Assembly (NCBI GenBank): GCA_963965975.1
Contig: OZ014419.1
Span: 6,590,150 to 6,654,149, forward strand
DNA from: Xestospongia bergquistia
Lineage: Eukaryota; Porifera; Demospongiae; Haplosclerida; Petrosiidae
Direction: 5' to 3'
Length of the DNA: 64,000 bases
Positions 13,801 to 25,500 of this stretch are shown in pieces. The notes beneath the pieces were generated by a model. The model was not told the DNA's origin and ran no database searches. It worked only from the letters and a program-made list of their open reading frames with translations. Position 1 is the first letter of the stretch. Each line of letters begins with the position of its first letter. Made by a program: the position numbers and the translations under genes.

Positions 13801-14694
13801 AGAATTGTGTATGGTCATCTGGAAGGACAGAAGGAAACACTCCTTTATCTAAATGAGATAATGACCATTAAAAATAAAGGATCGAGAATAATTGGTACCT
13901 TCATCATAGCTACTTTCTCTCCCGTTTTTTAGCACCTCCTCTTTATTGTTTTCCTCTTCAACTAGCTCCAGTGCTGACTCATGCACACTCCAGATACTAC
14001 TAGGTACTCCACTACTAGGACTGGTTCTATAAGTAAAGGTCGAGTCAACACTTGAAGTTGTTTCAGAAGAACTGGTACGATTACGTGCAAGTGTACTAAG
14101 TTTTAAAGCAGGATCCGGTGTGTTACCATAGCCACTATCAGGAGATCCAGAACAGTCATTATTTAATGGAGAATTCATTGGAATATTTAATAAAGCATTC
14201 AATGACATAATAGACTCTTGAGCTAATGTGTCCCCAAAGTACATACTAGAACTGCTAAGTCTTTCACTGGTATCTTGAGGTGTAAGAGTTGAAATTGAGT
14301 CATCATTTTCAAGTTGTTGTTGTACTGGTATAAATTCTGTAGTGTTTAATTCTGTTAAATTAATAGTCTGTGGCCTTGGACGCATGTTCGAATCTGAATC
14401 AAAAACGGCATCTTTTTGTAGGACTGTTCGATCTTTGGGTGATGATTGAATGGAGAATTTGTGTTGATGATTATTACGGTTTGATTTATCAAAGTCCATA
14501 CTGTCTCTCTGCACTTGTAACAGAACATCTTTAGCAGATGGTTTGGTGGAAGAGTTAAGTTGTTGATGACTGCTCAATTTGGTAGATACAACTGAACTGA
14601 ATTGAACTGATGCTTTCTTCTCTGTACCTCCAAATACAAAGTGAGGACTAGGAGATGATAGTCGGGGAGACTCATTGCTAGCCATAACTCTCAC
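10827..14694 (-). CDS. RUBCN: Rubicon-family autophagy regulator (RUN-less, Pacer-like)
   Basis: The family binds UVRAG and the Beclin1-VPS34 kinase on endosomes and autophagosomes. Ser/Thr-rich exons (14694-13598) are followed by an acidic segment, then [25 protein letters not shown] and [10 protein letters not shown]. The Cys/His-rich Rubicon-homology domain continues with [68 protein letters not shown] and [19 protein letters not shown]. These zinc-ligand motifs match Rubicon throughout. The last exon (about 10827-10879) adds QQKRLK and an acidic end; without that splice the frame stops at 10971. The ATG is at 14694 or 14685, and a 3' splice site just upstream (TTTCGTAG) implies a 5' UTR intron. 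No RUN domain is visible, so the layout resembles vertebrate RUBCNL/Pacer; an undetected upstream exon is possible. Two introns end in GA/CT microsatellites (12260, 13219). Confidence 0.92.
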
Positions 14695-15013
14695 CTACGA
14701 AATTAAAGGAATGAACAATAACAATATTACCATCTAATTGATCTGTTTATCATGAAATAAAAACATAATTTTAAGTTAGACCAAAAGCACACTTCTCATA
14801 TGCTTTATTCCGCCAGCTGGGTTTCATATGATGATAAATCGCCCTGGTTAACTTACAAGTTAACGTACAAACACAGGCCTTCTTGGATCAAAACACAGCC
14901 ACTGAAGTGCTGTGCAGATAACATCTGACCCCACCTAAACAGCCACACCCATGCAATAACTAAAGATAGGAAATATCCTGAAAATATACGGAATATTGAT
15001 AGGTCAAATGTTA
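14695..15013. other. Spacer between Rubicon-like and CEP295-like genes
   Basis: About 320 bp between two same-strand genes. It likely holds the 5' UTR and promoter of the Rubicon-like gene and the short 3' UTR of the CEP295-like gene. It is less AT-rich around 14800-14950. An open stretch near 14865-14935 on the minus strand could be read as protein but matches nothing I know. Confidence 0.45.
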
Positions 15014-18000
15014 TTATTTATTAATTTTTCTCCTTTCTGTCATTTTCTTTCTGAGAGTCTGTAGTAAGAAATTAGATATTGTAGTAGTAATATTAAATAA
15101 ATTATTATGAATATACCTGATTGTAAATTTTAGCTTTCTCTCTATTTTTAGCATATTCTTTCTCTCTCTGTTCTAACTTCTTTTGTGCTTGCACTTCAGG
15201 CAAGCATTTATAAAGCCTAAAAGTGGTACCTATTAATAATTATTTAAAGGACTTTATTCTCTTTTACCGAAGATTTCGTTGATGCATTTCTTTAGCAGGA
15301 ATTTTCTCTGGTTTATGAACAAAGAGTCGCTCTGGAGGGCCAGCTGAAGAAATGAAAATCAAGATATAATCCTCAATCAGTTATAATATTATTTAAATGT
15401 ATAAAGTATTATTACATGCATTATAACAATGATGTTATATTGGAATAGTCCTTTTATTTATAAAGTACCTTTATGTATCACAGGAGGTGTATGGTGTACA
15501 GTAGTGTTGACTTTGGAAGGTGGGACAGAAAAGCTTACAACTTTAGGTTTTGCTTTATTACTATATTTAGCAGATCTTTCTTTAGCTTTCTCTTCTAACT
15601 GGTTGACTCTAGTACGAGACTGTTCTATGAATGATTGCTTCTTTAGCTGAAATGCTTCCTGGAGTGAGAGTGGTTGAGTTTTTTGAGGTACCTGAGAAGT
15701 TAACTGGTTTGGTTCAGTTGATGAAAGTTTGTCTTGAGGATAGTCCACTGATGTAGGAACTGAGGGAGTTTGCAAAGGAGAATTAGTTTGTTCTGAGTAA
15801 TTCTGTGAAGGAGGTTTAATTTGCACCGAGGAAGTTTGCAAAGGTGACTTAGTCTGCGCAGAAGGAGCTTTGAATGGTGATTTAGAAGGAGTTTTAATGG
15901 AAGGAATTCTAAAAGGAGAAGTTGGTTGTGGTGAAAGAGTCCTTAAAGGTGATTCAATTTGTATGGAGGAAACTTTCAAAGATGACTTAGTTGTTTGCGC
16001 ATAAAGAGTATCAGAAGGTGATGCTATAAGTTCAGAAGATGGAGCTTGATTAAACTGCCTTTCAGTAGTTGCATCTTCCTTTCTTTCTTCAATGTCTTCC
16101 TCGCTACTAGAAAAAGACAACAAATCTAGTGGCAGTCTACTGTCTGACGATGTATCTACTCCTAGAGGTCTAGAATTTGGGTATATCTGCTGAAGTATGC
16201 CATCTAAAGGTGTCTGGGGAGTACTTTCAGGTGGTGCCTGATTTCTCTGCTGATCTTCCAGACTGGCAAGCAAGGACTGAATGAACAATTTCCGTTGTTC
16301 AATATCCAAGGTTGGTTCATCATCAGTAGCAAGTTGGTCTTCATCTTCTTCTTCAATATCAGTAAGTCTCTCATTTCTGTAATATGTTCTTTCTTCAGAG
16401 GAATGTGGAAAAGCCTGCACTGCTCCTCTTTCCTCTATGTTAGGTGTAACTGGACTGTTTGGGGTATTTGATCCATGCTCTATCAATGATGAATGACTCT
16501 GTTCCAGTATAGCAGCATCTTTCAATTGAGGTGAAGGTGTTATTTCAAGAATTGAGAGAGAAGGTCCAGGAGAATCAAAAGAGGAAGACTTCTGGGTGTC
16601 TGCAGTAAATGGTTCATTTTGTGGTCCTTGTGGTGGAGGTATACTTACAGGCATTGCTACAGAGCTAGATTGAGCTCCAGCAGACATCAACCCTTGGCAT
16701 AAAGAGGTGGTAGATTGTCCTAGTGGAGTAAAACCTTGTGATCCTGTAGGCTGTATTGTGTGTTGTGGATTAATAGAAGGTATATTATAGGATTGCGAGT
16801 AAGTCCAGGGATAGGTATAGACCCAAGGTTGATTTGGATAATAGTAGAAAGGTTGATAGTAGGGAACTGGAGTAGTGTAAGATGGAAGGGAAGGGTTAAT
16901 AGGATGAGATGAACTAGTATTATATGGGAGTGGAGGAGATAAACAAGGATTAGTGAGAGATGAAGGGGAATTAGTGTGAGATGTGAGTGGAGATGGGGGA
17001 GAGTTAGGGTGAGAGGGGAAGAGAGGAGTAGGCGGTTTGAGCTCTTCTTCCATTGTGTGGCTGCTATTTGCTCCAGTACTTATGGTCAATGAAGGATGAC
17101 TAGTTTCTGCAATTTTTGATGGAACAACACTACTAGTACAGGTCGTAGGAGCTGTGTCAATATCAGGAGGACCTTGGCTACAAAATGATATTAGCCTTGA
17201 TAAAAAATTTATATGTCCTACCTGCTAGATAGTGTAGAAATAGAGAGAGACTCTCCTCTCGAAGATGGTGAAGCCTCCTCTCTCAAAACACTTGCTTTCT
17301 GTTGGCAAGCTTCTTGTTGAGCTCGTATCATTTCTACTAACTTAGAAACATTGGTAGCTATATTAGACAAAAATAAAATGAACTGAATTATAAATTTTCT
17401 TACATTGTGAGCTAGTATCACTTCCTTTAATAGAATCAGGTGCTATAGTGGATATTGACAATGAATCTCTTTCTTCGGGTATCTGTTCAGTAGGAATGAC
17501 AATGTTCTGAGGCCCTTCCCACTGCTGAGGACTTTTTTTAGATTTTTCCCCATGTCTGGGAGTGATAACATTGTCGGAACTCTCTTCACTAGGTTCAACA
17601 CAAGTAGTGGTGAGTGTATCAATGCTTAACTCAACAGTACTATTAGAAGGATGACCAGATGATGACAGGTCATTAGAGTAAATCTGTCTCTCTGAAGTAT
17701 TCTTATCTTGTGTTGAAAAATTTGATGATGGTCTTGGGTTCACTTCACTCAATTCTAACTTTGTTAATTGATCTAAAAGGAATCCATTAACTTGCTTGAC
17801 CTATTCCAAATGACTGACCTTGAGTTGGACCTGTTAACAGTCTCTCAAAAGCATGCTCTAACTCATACTGATGGATCTCTTGCTGCTGCAGTCTTTCTTG
17901 AACTGGTTGAAACAGGTTAGCCTAACAGGACAAACCAGTTTGTGAATTGGACTTAGTTGAAATAGGATGCTCACAGGAATTTGATGCAGTACTTGTTGTC

Positions 18001-19432
18001 GGTGAGTTCGATCATCTCTAGCCAATATACTTAGGTCTTTCAATAAAGTTACTTTCTCCTGTTAAAATAACAAGACTTTGAGAATTAACTAGCTAGACAA
18101 GGACACGTAACCTTCTCTAGTTTGACTTGGGCAAGAGCATGCTTGTGTCGAAGATGAGCTTTGACATCCTGTTCTTGACGTTGAGCAGTAGCTTTCTGTA
18201 AAAGACCATAACATTAATATACTAACAATGTGTTCAGACTTTCTGATGCTCTTGTTGTTCAATATGAACTTGCTGAGCAGCTTGAGTAGCATTAAGCTAT
18301 AGAAATAAGACAAATAGTTGTCACCTACAGGAGTTGTGATTGTTCTTACTTCATGAGGAGTTGGGGTCAACTCACGCTGTACCAAATTGTCAGGAAGGTG
18401 GAAATACGTGGAAGCAAAAGCTTCTACACCTTGTACCCTTCTAGTACTCAGATGTGGAGCAGGATTAGGCTCTAAGTCCTGTAAGCAGAGTAATGATTAT
18501 TATCCCTTGCAATTATTCACATGATTTCTCTAATTCCTTACTGACCATTATCAGAAGTGATGGTGAATTAAATTGTTTATTAGCAGCTATTAATTTAGCT
18601 CTTTCTTTCTCTGCAGCCAATACTCGAGTTCGAGTAAACACAGCTTCATTTTTAGTATTTCTATCTCTTGTCTGGTTGTTAGTTAGCTAAAAGATTTAAT
18701 AATATATAATGATATTGCATAATATGTACCTCTCTCATTGCTGCAGCCTGTCTCTTTTTAGCTACAGCTCTGAAATATACAAGTATATGTAAAAAAATTA
18801 ATGGAAGTATGTCTGATACGCTCTCTTTCTTCCTTACTTCTGTTGAGCTGATAATAACAGGCGAAGTTCTTGTAATCTTTGCTCCTCCTGTATTACATTT
18901 AACAAAGGAAATATCAATGTATTCTTTATTTACTTGTTCAACTGTCATAGCATCCCGCTGAGCTTGTCCTATTTGTTGGTAATGCATTGCTAATGTTTGT
19001 TCCAGCTGATGTAACTGCTTCTGGTGATCTTTAATAAGACGTTCCTTTATATAACAGTAAATTCAAATAATTTAAGGGGTACACCCATTACAAACAATAA
19101 CAGATTGGGTATTAATAGTACCTGTATATGTCGTTCTAATAGACGTTTCTCTTCTTCTTTTTTACGACGTACATTCTCTCGCACTTGACGTGCAAAAACT
19201 TTCTCTTGTTCTCGTACCTGTACAAAGACATTGTTATTATGAGAACATAAATAGAATATTTTTCACCTGTATAAGTCGATCTTTACGTCTTTCATTTCGT
19301 TCTTGTTGAAGCAAAGTTTCCTGAAATAGTAGAAAGTAGTTACTGCCTTTATTGGAACAGCAATATAATTTATATTGTTCTTACTCGCTCAGTGTGGGTC
19401 AGATAGATTGGTCTACGAGTTTGTGAGGACAT
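15014..19432 (-). CDS. CEP295: CEP295-like centriolar protein with ALMS motif
   Basis: CEP295 is needed to convert and stabilise daughter centrioles. The N terminus (ATG at 19432, MSSQTRRPIYL) is followed by QQERNERRKDRLIQVREQEK and RQVRENVRRKKEEEKRLLE, matching the RRK-RLLQVREQE start of CEP295. Next come charged helical segments, including LHQLEQTLAMHYQQIGQAQR. A large Ser/Pro/Gln-rich, probably disordered exon spans 15475-17100. The C terminus carries the ALMS motif over four exons: SLQEAFQLKKQSFIEQSRTR, then PPERLFVHKPEKIPAKEM, then YKCLPEVQAQKKLEQREKEY, then a short last exon ending ERRKINK (stop at 15014). I estimate 1,000-1,200 residues, well short of the roughly 2,600 in human CEP295. 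Exons are small with introns around 50-100 nt. ALMS1 shares the motif, but the N terminus favours CEP295. Confidence 0.86.
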
Positions 19433-19534
19433 TATGATCAACTTCTCATGTCAACTCCCGCCATGTTTTCAAAAAGAAACTAATAAAAAAAATTTATACG
19501 TCACGTGACTTAGTTAATTATATTAAAAATCAAA
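19433..19534. promoter_or_regulatory. Divergent promoter with CLEAR-type E-box palindrome
   Basis: Only 102 bp lies between the start codons of the CEP295-like gene (left) and the unrecognised gene (right), so both promoters must share it. It contains the perfect palindrome GTCACGTGAC at 19500-19509. This is the textbook CLEAR / MiT-TFE (TFEB-type) bHLH site; USF or MYC-type factors also bind it. No TATA box is apparent. Confidence 0.6.
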
Positions 19535-21052
19535 ATGGTACTTTATTAATTTTCACTTTCTTAATATACTTTTTCTACAGGCTGAGAAGAAAAAATTAAA
19601 CATCTTCTTATCAGAATTGCTAAAGGTTGGCTGTGTCAAAGTAAGTTAAAAGTCATATTTCACTGAAACAATTTAATGAAAAGTCAGCTCTATACATATG
19701 TACATACGCTTACATGTGCTATCATAACTGTGTATTACATGAGACAGCAACCTAAGGAGTCAAGCTCACTTGTTACAATGTATTGATTTCTGCTGATGTG
19801 TATACATGTATTGCCATGACTACACATTCATATCATATTAACCCAATTAATTATACAAGTCAGCAGTATTGTGGTATCTCATTACTGTAGGGTTTCAAGT
19901 ACTTTGCTACTCACCTTCGTGGGAGAGAGGAGATGATATGTAGTATTGTTAATGAACCCTCTGTTAGTGAACCAAACATTGTTTTAATTCATATTATATA
20001 ATATTATAGGTACCTATTATTTTATCAGCTACTAATTCACCTGCAAGTTCATTGGCTAGATATGGGCAGGGGTCATTACCCAAACAATCGTATGTGTATA
20101 TCCTACTATTAAATAACAGTTATTATCTTCTTTGATTAAGGGGTTCTTTTATGATGAGTCAAAAACAACAAAGAAGGTAAATCAATGATTTTGTGGTTTG
20201 CATTAGTGATGTGATATGTTGGTGTTTAGGTTAAGTGGATATGGGTACATAGACGTGGGTTTACCTCCTGCTAGTCCCAGTGAAACAGAGGATGACGAAG
20301 TTAGTTTATGCTCTCTTATACCAACTTAGCCATTGACTTGTAATTTTTATTATTAACCATATCATTCATTCTATCCAGCATTTGATGATTATTGTTCAAT
20401 GCTATTTCAATTATTTCTGGCCCATTATTTCTCTTCTCATGCAAGGATGAAGATTCTACTATGTTCTTGATTGCTGGTTATGCTCGTTATAATTGTCCCT
20501 ACGTATGGATCAGAACTAACCATGAGAGATTAGTCCAATTTGCTAGTCCTACCAAAACAGAAAAGGACTTTCCTTTACAACTCAAATCAACTTCATCTTG
20601 GAAAGAAAAAGGTATATTTACATGGCAAGTGTATCTGTACATAACTGTCATCCTATTTGACAGATGTAACCCCATGGGACATTATAGCTGAGCTAGTCAC
20701 CATATGTACTGTACCCTGTCCTCCTAATCCATTTACTGTTGACTTTGATTACTTTGAGTGTTTACCTCTACCTGAGAGGTCACTTGCCTCTGGAGCTATG
20801 GTAACATTTCTTAGAAAAGTCCTAGCAAGTGGAAATCATCATTATAATAAGAGAGGTACATACTCTATAATATATGTCTAGCAAGATGTTTACAGGTTGA
20901 TGGATTATTAATGGCAAATCATTGTCTTGTGCTTTTTAGTGATAGAAGATTTAGAACGAATAGCTCAACTACACTTCCAGACAATGGTCACTTTAATCAA
21001 TGAAGGAACTTTTAATTCAATACTACAGACATCGAAACAAGAAATAACTTAA
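19535..21052 (+). CDS. Unrecognised multi-exon protein, about 263 residues
   Basis: I do not recognise this protein. Eight coding exons join in frame. The first contributes only the ATG (19535-19537), followed by a 43-nt intron and AEKKKLNIFLSELLKVG. Later pieces include KYFATHLRGREEMICSI, VPIILSATNSPASSLARYG, an acidic linker (SETEDDEDED), YNCPYVWIRTNHERLVQF, TPWDIIAELVTICTVPCPP, LASGAMVTFLRKVLASG and VIEDLERIAQLHFQTMVTL, ending QTSKQEIT (stop 21050-21052). AATAAA signals follow at once. The acceptor near 20446 (CTTCTCATGCAAG) was chosen because it alone keeps the frame open. No signal peptide, membrane helix or zinc motif is seen. The composition suggests a globular alpha/beta protein with a helical C terminus. 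It is transcribed divergently from CEP295. The annotation rests on consistent splice phases and codon-like sequence. Confidence 0.7.
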
Positions 21053-21142
21053 ATAAAAAAAAACTGCAATAAAGGTAGACCCATTACATTATTTAAGTTT
21101 CAACTATGCAAAGCTACCACCACACTTTGAGGATGCAAATAC

Positions 21143-22382
21143 TTAAGTAATAAATCTTGTAGCTCGATCATGAGGAATAGAGTAGTCAATATCTGGTCCA
21201 ATAGCTACAATACCTTTAGGATTAATACGGAGGTGGCATTCCTATTGAATATAAAGGAGGTATAAAGAGTGGATATAATAAAACCCACCTGATAATGATG
21301 TTCAATATGAAACCTATTAGTTGTCTCACCAAATCCAGGAGTGTTGTACAAGTCTCTTAAATAACCCCACAAGTTAGGATAGTCTATAATACGCTTCTTA
21401 TTGCACTAAAACAACAACAATGCTTGATAATAAAGCTCATTAAATATGTACCTTGAAATGACCAACATAGACCAGATCAAATCGTACTAGAGTTGTAAAC
21501 AAGCGTACATCAGCCTCTGTAAGTTGAGAGCCAGTGAGATATCGTTGCCGAGAGAGTATCTCTTCAACACGATCCAATCCAGTAAATACTTCTCTCACAG
21601 CTTTATCATATGCTGTTTGAGTACCAGCAAAACCAGCACGATATACACCATTATTAATGTCACTATAAATAAGGAAGATAGAATATAATATATATAGGTA
21701 GAGATGAATGGATAGACAGTTGAATATAAATATATTCTCACGAGTAAATCCACTCATTTAGTTCATCAATTTGTTGACGAAGTTCAGCTGGATACAAATC
21801 AATAACCTTTGCTTTAGGAGTAGCAGAGAAGTCATTAAACTCTGAATTAAGCATGCGAATAATTTCAGCTGACTCATTGTTAACAATAGTCTCCTTTTGT
21901 TTGTCAAAGAGAACTGGAACACTGACTCGACCATCATAATTAGGGTCTGCTTTGAAATATAATTCTCTGAGATACGAGAAACCATAGACTGTATCTGGTG
22001 TTGCACCTTCCACGTTAGGATTAAACCTCCATCCCAATTCAGCATTATAATAATCAACTACATCAACAGTAATAACGTCAGTAAGACCTTTAAGTTTACG
22101 TGTTATTAGAGTACGATGAGCCCATGGACAAGCATATGAGACATAGAGATGATAGCGACCAGCCTCAGCTTTAAAACCAGTACTTCCATTAACTGATATC
22201 CAATTTCTGAATGAACTGGGTATACGTACAAATTCTCCCTTTTTGTTTGCAGTAGACAAAATATTTGCATCTTGTTTAGCATCTTCTTCCTTATTCTGTG
22301 ACATAGTGGATGTACTATAGTTACACCAAATCGCACGAGGAAGACAGCTCAAAAGCCTTGCTTTAGACAAGAGGCAAAGCAT
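21143..22382 (-). CDS. Glutathionyl-hydroquinone reductase (Xi/ECM4-type GST)
   Basis: Enzymes of this family use glutathione to reduce S-glutathionyl-hydroquinones, via a catalytic cysteine in a CPWA motif. The motif is present as [19 protein letters not shown]. Next come the family's [32 protein letters not shown], a helical C domain ([36 protein letters not shown]), [17 protein letters not shown] and FHIEHHY, ending [17 protein letters not shown]. The order and roughly 350-residue length fit the YqjG/ECM4 class. The first ~25 residues ([19 protein letters not shown]) are basic and hydrophobic without acids, suggesting a mitochondrial presequence. An internal Met ([10 protein letters not shown]) could start a cytosolic form. 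Three short introns in the frame argue against bacterial contamination. Confidence 0.92.
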
Positions 22383-22558
22383 AAATAAAATAATCCTTAT
22401 AATTATGCAATGTTATGTAGTTACGATGTAGCGCAGCAATGTAATAATTATTAATAATTAGGGGAGGAGCTGTATTGTAACATTATGGGTGTGGCTCGAG
22501 TGTAAAATGATGTGATGAGTCGTCTCTTAAAAGTTTGACGTATAGATTCTTTCAGGAT
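22383..22558. promoter_or_regulatory. Divergent promoter region, reductase and UVRAG
   Basis: 176 bp lies between two opposed start codons and must serve both genes. It includes a GC-richer stretch near 22460-22530. No TATA box or E-box palindrome was found. The assignment rests on position only. Confidence 0.5.
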
Positions 22559-25500
22559 ATGGCTGCTGCAAAGCCTCCCCGTGCTCCTCGACATGTTAAT
22601 CTTAGATCACAACAGGTAAAGTAACTAGAGCCAACAATAATAGTTATTGTATTGGTTTGACATTTAATAACGTCTTTACTTTCTTGATTTAGCGGAGATT
22701 GCGTCATGTACGAAGTTTGGGTATTCGTAATATAAGCCCCCCTGAACCAATATTATGGGACCCGCTAGCTGTCAGTGTTAGGTTTACGCTACATGATTTG
22801 GAAAGCAATAAGGATGGTAAGTCAATCCAATGATGATGGGTGTGGTCAAGGATCAAGTAATAATCTTATCAGTTTAATCTATCATGTGAACTTAGTATGA
22901 TTGAACAGCTAAACAAAGAATAACCAATGAATCATTGATAATTAGATATTTATGTAAATCCAGCTGTTAAACATGCATGAGGGGTGTAACTAAAATTGAA
23001 TATGAAAATGATAGGAGGAGTGTGTGTACACCATACAACCCACTACAGTAGTGGGTACTTTACATGATACATGTATAACTAGTTGGTTTTGTAGGTTTAG
23101 CCACTCATCTATTCATAATAGACCAATTGTTTTGAATAGTCAGTTTAAAAACTATTATATTATGCTAGTTAATTCTAGTAATATTCATTTTCTTAAACCT
23201 CAAAACTCAATAACAGTCTTAATTCAGTACATATATATATACTACGTTATATGTTGATATAGTACACATCTTGTTGTTAACACTGTTATTACATTGTATT
23301 GGAGTGGTACATGTTGTGTGCTATAAATATGATGTACTTACCTCATCACTAGTAGAGTTTCCTTACTAATTGATTTCTTCCATAGTTATCTATACTAGCA
23401 GTGCACTACAAGAGACTTATGTAAGTAATGAGTGAATGTATATATGAATAGACGATAAATAGAAATATATATATATGGATTGATGGACGATGCCACGGAA
23501 CTGTCAATCCACTGTTATTCCTACTTTTCAGAATCCTACTTGGGGATCACTATCATTTACACATGAAGCAGTTGGAAAGCATTATATATTGAATAGTATC
23601 CTCCTTCAATGATTAATATAATTGGATTGTAATTTCTTTAACTTCTTCATTTTAGAGTTTCTTATTAAAGTATGGTTCCTTGTTGTCAGTAGAAGTGAAG
23701 AGCTTTTTTGCTTTGAGAAAGTTATTAATTTATCACAATACATTCATTTGGGAATGGCAGTAAGTAAATGCTTTGTTTTTTCTAACTATTGTTCAATCAT
23801 TTAAACAATTCATTTATTTCTAAAGCTATTTTTATACTCTATGGCTAGAACAAAAAAATATCATGGAAATACTTACTTAGTTATTCAATACTTTTTATTC
23901 CTTTTGTGATTCATTTCTCAGTTCATTTATACATTTGTCAATTATCATCACTTCTGTTATTCAGATCAGTCGTAGAGATCAATCAAACTTCCCTAATAAT
24001 AGTATCATTATTGGTACATCAGAAGGTTATTATTGTAGTCCCGAGACAGGAGGGGTACCATCTCCTTACCACTCCATCTATTATAATGAGCTAATAAATT
24101 ATCTTCCTTGTAATAGTCTCATTGAAGTCAAAAAATCAGAGGTCAGGTGATCATTGTGAATTTGTCATGTGACCTTATTGTACCATTATGATGATAGCAT
24201 TACTTAGATGTGTTACTAGTGTATTGATATTATTAAAAGTATTAATATTAGTCATTAATGCACAGTTAAATTATAGCTTAAATTAGTATAATTATTATCA
24301 GAGGAAAAAATACCATTAACAAGACATTTGGTGTTATAAATATGTCTATAGAATGTTATCCACTAGCTATATAGTTCATTCTTGACTTAAGATACTATCA
24401 TTTACCTGTAGGTCATTGATTCCTATAATTTAAAGGACTTACAAAGGTACTTGTTATCTTGTATACTTACCTGGTGTGTATAAATGTGTGTGTGTTTTTG
24501 GTCTTTGTAGATTGATAGATCAACAAAAAAGACTGACCATGCTTAGACAGACACTAAGAGAAGATAAACAACAGATTGCAGTTGCTCAACAAAAACAGAT
24601 TGATGCCACTGATATGGTAAATGTTTATAAGTACTAGACTAGTGAACATCAGTACTTACCACAGTGACCTAGGATAGCTACCATTAGTAAACTCTAGACT
24701 AGTGAACATCAGTACTTACCACAGTGACCTAGGATAGCTACCATTAGTAAACTCTAGACTAGCAAACATCAGTACTTACCACAGTGACCTACCATTATAT
24801 TAAATACTTTATATATTTAGAGAACAAAACATTGTCAACTTACAACTCGTGTTGAGCTCCTCAGACAACAGTTAAAGGAACAAAGACAAATGCTAACTGA
24901 AAGTAATCATAAGATCTAACATAATATTTGTCTACTGATGTTTAGAAAGAGAAAGACTGAATAACTTAAGAAGTTCACTAGATAACAGAGAAAAGTTTTT
25001 ATCTGATAATCAAAAACGATTTGCAAAATCAAAAACTAAATTTGAGAATGACAGCATGCTATTTTCTCAAAGAAGGTAAGAAACAGCTGATACAGAAATT
25101 TAAAAAATAGAGATTACTGTGAATGATGAGTTTTTGTGCTTTTCAGGGAACAACTTATAAAGAACAAAAGACAGTTACATTTAAGACAGAGAACTCTCAT
25201 ATCAGAGTTAGCAGAAACTTTCTGCATCAAACAATTAAATGATACTTTCACTATCTGTGATGTCATATTACCTCATGGAGATCCCATGGAATCAGGTGAG
25301 TATGGTCAAGTAATCATTGTACTACATTCAAATTAATTAACAGGAGCATCTTCGACTGATCAAACAGGTGTGGCTCTTGGTTTTGTATGTCATCTAGTTC
25401 ATCTATTGGCCCAATTCCTTCTGGTACCACTACAATATCCTTTACAACCTGTTGGTTCCCGATCTATGATTTGTGACAATTATCATGATGGACTTGATGT

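Noticed and set aside
10827..19432. A single fused gene covering the Rubicon-like and CEP295-like exons.
   Set aside because: The CEP295 frame ends with its ALMS tail and a stop at 15014, and the Rubicon-like frame has its own ATG at 14694 or 14685, so two genes are simpler.
20361..20446. Exon extension reading FDDYCSMLFQLFLAHYF in the unknown gene.
   Set aside because: It is out of phase with the exons on both sides and runs into a stop. The acceptor near 20446 with a good pyrimidine tract restores the frame.
21143..22382. Bacterial contamination as the source of the hydroquinone reductase.
   Set aside because: The frame is split by spliceosomal introns and is embedded between animal genes on both sides.
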